This document shows, piece by piece, positions 1 through 5,131 of a DNA stretch of 12,274 bases. Below the pieces are notes generated by a model that did no database searches, had not been told where the DNA came from, and worked only from the letters and a program-made list of their open reading frames with translations. Source of the DNA: an uncultured Prevotellaceae bacterium (GTDB lineage Bacteria > Bacteroidota > Bacteroidia > Bacteroidales > Bacteroidaceae). The translations under genes were made by a program, and so were the position numbers. The stretch covers positions 1 through 12,274 of the forward strand of contig CADCQC010000237.1 of the NCBI GenBank assembly GCA_902803455.1. The letters are read 5' to 3'. Position 1 is the first letter of the stretch. Every line of letters begins with the position of its first letter.

Positions 1-89
1 CCATGCCTCCTGGTCACCGTTATGTGGCATTTGATTTTGCCCATACCGAAGACGGTTGGGTGCTTGTAGAAGGCAACTGGGGCCAGTAG
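1..89 (+). CDS. C-terminal end of an ATP-grasp-like protein (5' end outside window)
   Basis: The reading frame is open from the left edge to a TAG at 87-89, giving 28 visible residues. The stretch YVAFDFAHTEDGWVLVEGNW resembles the end of ATP-grasp enzymes. There, an Asp in a beta strand is followed by a turn and a Glu-x-Asn motif (here E-G-N) that binds the second metal ion. The wording is closest, from memory, to the sugar-transfer-associated ATP-grasp group found in Bacteroidetes polysaccharide loci. Substrate and pathway cannot be read from so little sequence. The same frame stays open after the TAG for 20 sense codons (90-149) before a TAA at 150-152, and this tail looks protein-like. 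The annotated end may therefore be a premature stop. The family call rests on one short motif and is moderate at best. Confidence 0.5.
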   Translation, partial: MPPGHRYVAFDFAHTEDGWVLVEGNWGQ

Positions 90-152
90 ATCTTCAATCA
101 AGCAGGAAGCCGTCGGGGTTTGAAAAAGCAAGTTTTGGAATATATCCGTTAA
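90..152 (+). pseudogene. Possible lost C-terminal tail of the ATP-grasp-like gene, beyond an in-frame amber stop
   Basis: Directly after TAG 87-89 the same frame reads IFNQAGSRRGLKKQVLEYIR and then TAA. The tail has the basic 'RRGLKK' turn followed by an amphipathic helix ending in LEYI. That resembles how ATP-grasp proteins of this type usually finish, as far as I recall. A single-base change (for example CAG or TGG to TAG) would explain it. The alternatives are that the protein simply ends at the TAG, or that the base is a sequencing error. Amber recoding is unlikely because umuC and umuD in this window use TAG as an ordinary stop. Confidence 0.35.
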
Positions 153-180
153 GGAACTACTCTCAATCATTTCATCAACA

Positions 181-212
181 TGCACCCATATCGTGACCAC
201 GATATGGGTGCA
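181..212. repeat. Perfect 15-bp inverted repeat (hairpin) in a convergent intergenic region
   Basis: TGCACCCATATCGTG (181-195) is followed by AC and then its exact reverse complement at 198-212. In RNA the loop would relax to about 4 nt with a 14-bp stem. There is no T-tract after it on either strand, so by itself it is not a standard intrinsic terminator. It lies between the plus-strand ATP-grasp-like gene and the minus-strand peptide gene. It could be a bidirectional 3'-end stabiliser, part of a tandem terminator with the next hairpin, or a protein-binding dyad. Confidence 0.6.
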
Positions 213-243
213 AAAATTAAGCCAGACACTGAGTGTCTGGCTT
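212..243 (-). terminator. Intrinsic terminator of 43-residue peptide gene, copy 1
   Basis: The arms 219-230 and 232-243 (AAGCCAGACACT and AGTGTCTGGCTT) are perfectly complementary around one central base. Read on the minus strand, the hairpin is followed by AATTTTTG (the A-run at 212-216 on the plus strand), the usual T-tract. It lies 18 bp downstream of the stop codon of peptide copy 1. It may also serve the convergent plus-strand gene, although the plus-strand T-content after it is poor. Confidence 0.7.
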
Positions 244-261
244 ACGTTTCTAATCAGTAGA

Positions 262-393
262 TTAGAACAGAGGCTCGTCCTCAAGATTGGTAGTAGTGTC
301 AGTCTTGGAAGCAGGAGTTTCCTGATCCTCGCAGATTGCACTTGCGTTCAAAGACATAACCTTTGTCATCGGCTCTGAATAAATTGCTTTCAT
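262..393 (-). CDS. 43-residue peptide, copy 1 of a tandem pair (unknown function)
   Basis: The minus strand reads ATG (391-393) to TAA (262-264), giving MKAIYSEPMTKVMSLNASAI, then CEDQETPASKTDTTTNLEDE, then PLF. Copy 2 at 707-838 encodes the same peptide except for residues 3-4 (AI against KF). Over the last 38 codons plus stop only two bases differ, both silent, while the flanking DNA is unrelated. That pattern marks a real, selected coding sequence. The opening M-K-x-x-Y-x-x-P-x-x-x-V-x-x-L resembles a recurrent class of short Bacteroidales proteins known to me only as hypotheticals. There is no signal peptide or membrane segment, one Cys (21), and an acidic Thr-rich tail. It has its own promoter (439-469) and terminator (212-243). 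No function is assigned. Confidence 0.7.
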   Translation of the reverse strand: MKAIYSEPMTKVMSLNASAICEDQETPASKTDTTTNLEDEPLF

Positions 394-438
394 AACTGAG
401 TTTTTTAAAAGTTAAAAAATAAAGTTCTTAAAACGTCA

Positions 439-469
439 CAAAGTTAAACATTTTTCTTTTATCTCCAAA
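439..469 (-). promoter_or_regulatory. Bacteroidetes-type promoter of peptide copy 1
   Basis: On the minus strand the -33 element TTTG (466-469) and the -7 element TAACTTTG (439-446) are exactly 19 bp apart, matching the Bacteroidetes primary sigma consensus TTTG-N19-21-TAnnTTTG. Transcription would start near 432, leaving a 5' leader of about 39 nt before the ATG at 393. Confidence 0.75.
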
Positions 470-655
470 ATTTTTCTCACTTTTTTTGATAAAACATATA
501 TATCAAGTGAAAAATTTTTACACGCATTCTGTCTTTTCTTGTATATTAAACACGAAATGGAGAAAAACAGTATGTCGATGCCTTGCCCCTTTTCATCACA
601 AAACACGTTCTCCACCCAGTGAAAAACGGGTGTGCCTCATGAAGGCATGAAGAAG

Positions 656-685
656 AAAAAAAAAGCCAGGCAATGAATGCCTGGC
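656..685 (-). terminator. Intrinsic terminator of 43-residue peptide gene, copy 2
   Basis: GCCAGGCA (665-672) and TGCCTGGC (678-685) form a perfect 8-bp stem with a 5-nt loop. On the minus strand it is followed by nine T residues (A-run 656-664). It lies 21 bp after the stop codon of copy 2, so the two peptide genes should be made from separate short transcripts. The core GCCAG/CTGGC is shared with the copy 1 terminator, but the rest of the hairpin is not. Confidence 0.85.
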
Positions 686-706
686 CATGAATCCTTGTCC
701 GATTGA

Positions 707-838
707 TTAGAACAGAGGCTCGTCCTCAAGATTGGTAGTAGTGTCAGTCTTGGAAGCGGGAGTTTCCTGATCCTCGCAGATTGCACTTGCATTCAAAGAC
801 ATAACCTTTGTCATCGGCTCTGAATAAAACTTTTTCAT
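707..838 (-). CDS. 43-residue peptide, copy 2 of a tandem pair (unknown function)
   Basis: The minus strand reads ATG (836-838) to TAA (707-709). The peptide begins MKKFYSEPMTKVMSLNASAI and then matches copy 1 to the last residue, ending in TNLEDEPLF. It lies 445 bp from copy 1 in the same orientation. Homology is confined almost exactly to the coding sequence, since the leaders and terminators differ. This points to an old duplication kept alike by selection or gene conversion, not to a fresh tandem copy. The peptide is probably cytosolic or handled by an unknown exporter, as there is no signal peptide. The Thr/Asp/Glu-rich tail (residues 31-40) is reminiscent of ester-crosslinked peptide cores, but no maturation enzyme is visible nearby apart from the partial ATP-grasp-like gene, which looks like a different subfamily. 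Function unknown. Confidence 0.72.
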   Translation of the reverse strand: MKKFYSEPMTKVMSLNASAICEDQETPASKTDTTTNLEDEPLF

Positions 839-853
839 AACTTTTAAAATTTA

Positions 854-894
854 ATGTATTAATACATAATGTTAATTAAAACATTGCAAAGATA
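854..894 (-). promoter_or_regulatory. Putative promoter and palindromic leader of peptide copy 2
   Basis: A -7 element TATCTTTG lies at 887-894 on the minus strand, but the -33 region 19 bp upstream is poor (ATGG instead of TTTG). That suggests a weak or activated promoter. Between the expected start (about 880) and the ATG lie a hairpin (AATGTT 868-873 with AACATT 880-885) and a perfect 14-bp palindrome ATGTATTAATACAT (854-867). Copy 1 has neither. The palindrome could be an operator or could be chance in A+T-rich DNA. Confidence 0.45.
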
Positions 895-1025
895 AGTACT
901 TTCTTTTAGAAAACCATCACTCCCGAGTGTTTTTTAACGGGAATTAACATTTTTACTATTTTTATTCTCAAAATATACTCAAGAAGCCTCTTTTTTTGGA
1001 GTTTTTGATGAGTTTTGATGAAATT

Positions 1026-1802
1026 TTAGGGTCTAAAAACGCAAATTGGCTCTACGCTGGTCTCCCAAATCCACAAGTCACTCTTCCCAAATTTCTCATC
1101 CAACTGTCGTATTCGTGCCCTTGCCTTGTCCTTGGAGTCGTATCTTCCCTCACAGATGCGGTATCTCACCGTACCGTTTTCCACATATTTATATATAGGG
1201 CTCTTAAACTCATTTCCCAGTTGGTTGTCCACGGCTTTTGCCCTATCAAGGTTTTCAAAACTGGCAATCACCACGAAAAAGATCGGTGTCTTGGCCTTTT
1301 CTGCGCTTGATGTGGTGTTGTCAAAAGAAGCGTAAGTGCTTTTCACATATCCGGTTTGCCCCTGATACTTGATCTGGTACCACTCCCCTTCGGTCTTGAC
1401 ATACTCAGCCCCCTGGTCACCTTTCACGAGTTTTCCCAGGATTTCAGATTTGACAGTCGGTTGTTTTCTCACATTGACATATCCGTCGGTGGAACTGGCA
1501 TATACCCTTTTGCTTGCGGTTTTGGGTTCAGGCGTTTGCTCACCGGCATCCATGGCGGTCTGTGGTTCAGACATGGTGACAGTATCCTGCTTTTCAGCTT
1601 TTACTGTAGAGTCTGGTCTCTCGCTCATGAGGGTCGTGTCAGACGCTACAGCAGCCACTGTTGTATCCGGTAGTTCCTCATAGTTACTATCTATCGAATC
1701 CACGAAGACCTCAATATTCTTCTTTTCATTTTTTGAGCCACCACACGCCATCAACCCCATCAGGAGAAAGGCGCTCATCACCCATGTTATCCTTTTTTTC
1801 AT
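1026..1802 (-). CDS. SH3b-SPOR domain lipoprotein
   Basis: This 258-residue protein begins MKKRITWVMSAFLLMGLMAC. That is a lipoprotein signal with the lipid-bearing Cys at 20, which fixes the start at 1802 and rules out the 44-codon upstream extension. Residues 21-97 are a hydrophilic, Thr/Asp/Glu-rich spacer. Residues 98-160 form a bacterial SH3 domain (YVNVRKQPTVKSEILGKL, then GEWYQIKYQGQTGYVKS). Residues 173-250 form a SPOR domain (FFVVIASFENLDRA, then YRICEGRYDSKDKARA). SPOR domains bind glycan strands stripped of stem peptides at division sites, and SH3b domains often bind cell-wall peptides. The protein is therefore probably an outer-membrane-anchored peptidoglycan binder. It has no catalytic domain. 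It is the last gene of the leftward cluster, 19 bp after the GlsB-type gene, and no clear terminator was found after it. Confidence 0.88.
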   Translation of the reverse strand: MKKRITWVMSAFLLMGLMACGGSKNEKKNIEVFVDSIDSNYEELPDTTVAAVASDTTLMSERPDSTVKAEKQDTVTMSEPQTAMDAGEQTPEPKTASKRVYASSTDGYVNVRKQPTVKSEILGKLVKGDQGAEYVKTEGEWYQIKYQGQTGYVKSTYASFDNTTSSAEKAKTPIFFVVIASFENLDRAKAVDNQLGNEFKSPIYKYVENGTVRYRICEGRYDSKDKARARIRQLDEKFGKSDLWIWETSVEPICVFRP

Positions 1803-1821
1803 GATGTAGAGCATTTGATGT

Positions 1822-2061
1822 TTATTTGATTTTATTCCACACCCAGAGAACGACAACCGCACCGATGATGGATGTACCAAAATTACTGAACGGTCCACCC
1901 CAGGTGATACCCAAGAGATTGAGCAGCCATCCACCCACTACACTGCCAAGCACCCCGAGAAAGAAGTCCATACAGCATCCTTTCCCCTCGCCAGAATAGA
2001 TTCTGCTGGCAATATATCCAGCCAGAATGCCTACGATAACGTATCCAAGAGTCAATTCCAT
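1822..2061 (-). CDS. GlsB/YeaQ/YmgE-family small membrane protein (transglycosylase-associated)
   Basis: This 79-residue protein starts at MELTLGYVIVGILAGYIASR; the upstream in-frame extension is basic and lies in vsr DNA, so it was discarded. Three hydrophobic segments are visible (about 4-20, 33-52, 60-76), with small-residue patterns such as GILAGYIA and GVLGSVVGGWLLNLLG. This is the layout of the family named transglycosylase-associated protein, whose biochemical role is unclear and which is often induced by stress. A CC pair at 29-30 lies in the first loop. It sits 31 bp after vsr and 19 bp before the SH3b-SPOR lipoprotein, so co-transcription with the latter is likely. The position next to a peptidoglycan-binding lipoprotein fits an envelope role, but this is inference. 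Confidence 0.85.
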   Translation of the reverse strand: MELTLGYVIVGILAGYIASRIYSGEGKGCCMDFFLGVLGSVVGGWLLNLLGITWGGPFSNFGTSIIGAVVVLWVWNKIK

Positions 2062-2092
2062 AAATGATATTTTTAGTTGTTGATAATGATGT

Positions 2093-2611
2093 TCACAAAT
2101 TCTCCGAAATCTGTTCGTCGGGTCTCTCTTCCGCCGCCATTCCCTTCTCGTTGAGATCAGGCAATGTATATTCCTTAGACCTATCACTTAAGAAGATGGT
2201 ATTGAGTGTATATTCCAAAGCCGTCAGTGTGTTTGTCCGTCGGGCCGGTCTCAGTTCACACTCCCAAACCGTGATGCAATGCCATCCCATATTGGCCAAT
2301 GCTATCTGGTCAGTCTTATCTCTCAAGCGGTTACGTTCAATTTTAGCATGCCAGAAGTCAACATTTGTCTTGGGCATTCTGAAATACGGGCATCCCACAT
2401 GTCCATGCCAGAAACAGCCGTTGACGAAGATACAGGTACGGTATTTTCTCATCACGATATCCGGATGTCCCGGCAGTCGGGGATGACACAATCGGTATCT
2501 GAAACCTCTGGAGAAGAGGAACCTTCTGACGATCCATTCCGGTCGGGTGTCCCTCCCTTTGATCGCCGCCATATTGTTGTGCCGTTGTTGCCGGGTGAGT
2601 TTGTCCGCCAT
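2093..2611 (-). CDS. vsr: Very short patch repair (Vsr) endonuclease
   Basis: This 172-residue protein starts at MADKLTRQQRHNNMAAIKGR. Vsr nicks DNA 5' of the T in T:G mismatches made when 5-methylcytosine deaminates. The family signature is clear: the RDT motif (20-22), the catalytic Asp in LPGHPDIV (D51, the same number as in E. coli Vsr), and the zinc/active-site block NGCFWHGHVGC with C66, H69, H71 and C74. W-E-C near the end supplies C118, the last zinc ligand. The C-terminal 45 residues go beyond the conserved core and are not recognised. No dcm-type cytosine-C5 methyltransferase is in the window, although such enzymes usually accompany vsr. The gene lies 37 bp after cysE and 31 bp before the GlsB-type gene. 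The longer in-frame start at 2746 would overlap cysE and is unlikely. Confidence 0.93.
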   Translation of the reverse strand: MADKLTRQQRHNNMAAIKGRDTRPEWIVRRFLFSRGFRYRLCHPRLPGHPDIVMRKYRTCIFVNGCFWHGHVGCPYFRMPKTNVDFWHAKIERNRLRDKTDQIALANMGWHCITVWECELRPARRTNTLTALEYTLNTIFLSDRSKEYTLPDLNEKGMAAEERPDEQISENL

Positions 2612-2648
2612 GTACCTGTAGTCATTAATGTCAAGAGGTATGAGTCTT

Positions 2649-3542
2649 TCAGATGCCCAGTCCGTGGGTGAACGAGACGTCCACCGCCTTGCTCTGCAAG
2701 ATTCTCGACCCCGGTGGCACACTGTGCGTGAGCCAGATATTACCACCGATGACCGTATTGCTCCCGATGGTGATACGTCCTAAGATGGTGGAGTTGGCAT
2801 AGATGGTGACATGGTCGCCGATGATGGGGTGTCGTGGCACATTGACGGGTCTTCCCTGGTCATCCACCTGGAAGTTTTTCGCACCCAGCGTGACACCTTG
2901 ATAGATGGTGACATGATGTCCGATGATGCACGTCTCTCCGATGACGACGCCGGTGCCATGGTCGATAGAGAAATACTCTCCTATCTGTGCACCGGGATGG
3001 ATATCGATTCCCGTGGTGGAATGGGCCAGTTCAGTCAATATTCTCGGGAGTATGGGCACACCTGAGATATGCAACTGATGAGCAATTCTGTAATGAATCA
3101 TGGTTTGCACGACAGGATAGCAGAAGATCACCTCACTATAATTGTGCACGGCCGGGTCGTTGTCGAAAATCGCCATGACATCTGTGAACAGCAGTCTTTT
3201 GATCTCTGGCAGCGCCTCGATAAACTGCTTCAGGATAGCCACGCTCTCCTCCTCCACCTGTTTGTCACACCCTTTCTCGAATGTCAGTGCCAGTTGTATC
3301 TGTTCTTTCAACTTCACGCAGAGGCGTTCCACGTTGACACCGATATGATATTGTCGGAACGACCGGTTGCCCTGTTTATCATCGAAATAACCAGGAAAGA
3401 CGATATCCTTCACGATGCCCACGATTTCCTTCAGCACCTGCACCGACGGCAAGTCGCTGTTGGCGCAGGGAGTCACCAATTTTTCCTCATCCAATCCCTC
3501 TACCAGTTGAGCGATGGTCTTTTTGATGGTTTGTTCTATCAT
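2649..3542 (-). CDS. cysE: Serine O-acetyltransferase
   Basis: This 297-residue cytosolic enzyme acetylates L-serine with acetyl-CoA to give O-acetylserine, the substrate for cysteine synthase. The N-terminal half (1-about 140) is alpha-helical with the DPA motif (129-131). The C-terminal half is a left-handed beta-helix built of hexapeptide repeats, with GIDIHPGAQIG (178-188) and IDHGTGVVIGET (193-204). His195 matches the catalytic His of E. coli CysE, and RHP at 237-239 supplies the second conserved His. The length is near that of the longer Bacteroidetes and plant-type enzymes. No cysK lies beside it. The gene is 65 bp downstream of the esterase gene and 37 bp upstream of vsr. The upstream gap holds a weak stem (TGATAG/CTATCA around 3580-3599) but no consensus promoter, so it is probably read from upstream. 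Confidence 0.93.
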   Translation of the reverse strand: MIEQTIKKTIAQLVEGLDEEKLVTPCANSDLPSVQVLKEIVGIVKDIVFPGYFDDKQGNRSFRQYHIGVNVERLCVKLKEQIQLALTFEKGCDKQVEEESVAILKQFIEALPEIKRLLFTDVMAIFDNDPAVHNYSEVIFCYPVVQTMIHYRIAHQLHISGVPILPRILTELAHSTTGIDIHPGAQIGEYFSIDHGTGVVIGETCIIGHHVTIYQGVTLGAKNFQVDDQGRPVNVPRHPIIGDHVTIYANSTILGRITIGSNTVIGGNIWLTHSVPPGSRILQSKAVDVSFTHGLGI

Positions 3543-3607
3543 TTGTTAAGCTTTATCGATCATGAATAACAGCATCCCTATTGATAGAGAATGCCCTATC
3601 AGAAAAT

Positions 3608-5089
3608 CTATCTCTGTTGTCTTTTTTTCTTTTTGGAGGTCTTGCCATTTTTTTCCACAAGGGGCGGTGGTGTCTTGATTACCTTGGCCACGGTCTCAGC
3701 CATAAGTGCCGCTCCTTTGGTATTGGGATGGATCCCATCACTCAGTATCATTTTAGGATCGGTGATCACCTGGTGCAGGTCAAGCACTTCGAGTCGGTTG
3801 CGTCGTGCCACCTCATCGATAGCCGGTATCACCTCTTTTGTGATCACACTGTCGGTGATGGTCCATTGGTCTTTGAAAGCCTTGATAGGATATGCCAGGA
3901 TGATACGAGGATGAGAGGGCAAGGCATTCAACTGGTCGATCATCATCTGATAGTCAGTCACAAACTCCCCGTGGTGTTTCCAATTGTCGGTCTTGCTGTC
4001 ATTGGTGCCCAGTTTGATCACGACCACATCCGGACAGAATGCGAGGGCATCCCTCCAAGCCAATTCTTTCATAAAAGGGTGGTCACCTTTGTTGAGCAGC
4101 GTACGTGCCCCCACTCCAAAGTTTCTCACCTCATATCTCTCACCAAGAATTTGCTGCAACTGAGCAGGATAGCCCTTTGTCTCAGCCATGTCGATACCAG
4201 ATCCGTCGGTAATACTGTTTCCGATACAAGCCACCTTGACAGCGTCGCGCGCAGGCATTTTGAGATGATCCAACCAAGCCGAGAGTTCGTCGAGCATCTG
4301 CTGGTGATAAGGGAATGACGTCCTTATCCCGAAGCCATGCCCACCCCTTGGATAGACATGCAACGCACATTCATTGCCCGCATTTCTCATTGCCGTGTAG
4401 TAAGCGATGCCGTTTTGCACGGGAGGCACCCCGACATCATCATTGGCGATGAAAATGACCGCCTGAGGTGTGAGATGTCGCCGCACCTGTCTGTCGTTGC
4501 TATATTCCTTGCATACAGCCTCATCATCACGGTCTTTTCCCAAGAAATTTTTACACGACCCCTCATGTTGTCCTTTTTTTCCCATGGTGATGACAGGATA
4601 GAAGAGGATGCTGAAATTGGGCCGTTTCTCAAACGCAGCATGCGTAGACACCGTGGAGGCCAGGTGTCCTCCTGCCGAGAATCCCATGATTCCCACATCC
4701 CTCGGGTTGACATGCCACGTCTCTGCGCTGTCGCGGATGAGCGATATGGCATTTTCCGCATCACTCACGGGAATCGTTCGGTCGCCTTTTGGCATTCTGT
4801 ATTCCAGAACGACGAAGGCTATTCCCCTGCTGCAGAAGAACTCAGCCCAGTCAGTGCCCTCATTCTGCATGGAAAGATGGCCGTATCCACCACCCGGACA
4901 ATCGAGCACAGCCCTGCCGGATGCTTTCTGTGGCGAGGGTAAAAACACATGCAGCCGCGTGGTATCCGCTTGATGAGGAATGGTGACAACGAAATGCCGC
5001 TCCACCGACTGAGCCATCAAGATGGTCGGCCACCATAGGAAAGCCATCATCAAAAGCCCTATTTGCTTTAATATCAAAGTTTTATTCAT
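3608..5089 (-). CDS. Secreted two-domain esterase: alpha/beta-hydrolase fused to SGNH/GDSL hydrolase
   Basis: This 493-residue protein has a signal peptide of about 26 residues (hydrophobic LLMMAFLWW, then MAQ). Residues 30-277 are an alpha/beta-hydrolase of the acetyl-esterase/BD-FAE type. The oxyanion loop is CPGGGYG (64-70), the nucleophile is Ser138 in GFSAGG, and the likely acid and base are Asp218 and His251 (GGHGFG). Residues 284-472 are an SGNH hydrolase: GNSITDGSG (Ser292), a glycine block around 325-327, GTND (361-364) and DGIHPN (Asp451, His454). Both active sites look complete. The tail is very basic (SKKKKRQQR). Such proteins typically deacetylate plant polysaccharides such as xylan in the periplasm or outside. 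That substrate is inferred, since no glycoside hydrolase lies beside it. It sits 42 bp after uvrD and 65 bp before cysE. Confidence 0.9.
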   Translation of the reverse strand: MNKTLILKQIGLLMMAFLWWPTILMAQSVERHFVVTIPHQADTTRLHVFLPSPQKASGRAVLDCPGGGYGHLSMQNEGTDWAEFFCSRGIAFVVLEYRMPKGDRTIPVSDAENAISLIRDSAETWHVNPRDVGIMGFSAGGHLASTVSTHAAFEKRPNFSILFYPVITMGKKGQHEGSCKNFLGKDRDDEAVCKEYSNDRQVRRHLTPQAVIFIANDDVGVPPVQNGIAYYTAMRNAGNECALHVYPRGGHGFGIRTSFPYHQQMLDELSAWLDHLKMPARDAVKVACIGNSITDGSGIDMAETKGYPAQLQQILGERYEVRNFGVGARTLLNKGDHPFMKELAWRDALAFCPDVVVIKLGTNDSKTDNWKHHGEFVTDYQMMIDQLNALPSHPRIILAYPIKAFKDQWTITDSVITKEVIPAIDEVARRNRLEVLDLHQVITDPKMILSDGIHPNTKGAALMAETVAKVIKTPPPLVEKNGKTSKKKKRQQR

Positions 5090-5131
5090 TTTCTTGCTAT
5101 CTATTGATTGCGTGTATTGTCAACCATTGTT

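Larger units (their letters stand above)
394..706. other. Intergenic region between the two peptide genes
   Basis: This A+T-rich spacer carries the promoter of copy 1 (439-469) at its left and the terminator of copy 2 (656-685) at its right. In between I see only very short ORFs with no support, for example 557-622 plus (21 codons). There are also weak stems, such as ATGCCTT near 570 pairing with AAGGCAT near 643, and CACCC/GGGTG near 613-633. Nothing in the central part is convincing as a gene or RNA. Confidence 0.5.

Noticed and set aside
193..378. Plus-strand ORF of 61 codons
   Set aside because: It is antisense to peptide copy 1 and runs through the terminator hairpin. The codon pattern and the duplicated minus-strand reading frame support the minus strand.
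557..622. 21-codon plus-strand ORF between the two peptide genes
   Set aside because: Too short, no promoter or conservation evidence, and no resemblance to the twin peptides.
262..838. The duplicated segment as a mobile element or CRISPR-like repeat
   Set aside because: Only two copies, each exactly a coding sequence, with no terminal inverted repeats, target duplication or transposase.
996..1683. Several plus-strand ORFs of 69-105 codons
   Set aside because: All lie opposite the SH3b-SPOR lipoprotein, whose domains are clear on the minus strand.
3580..3599. TGATAG/CTATCA stem between the esterase gene and cysE as a terminator
   Set aside because: Short stem with no T-tract on the minus strand; co-transcription is as likely.
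3581..4318. 245-codon plus-strand ORF
   Set aside because: It is a shadow of the SGNH half of the esterase, with no recognisable domain and a His/Ser/Leu-rich composition typical of antisense frames.
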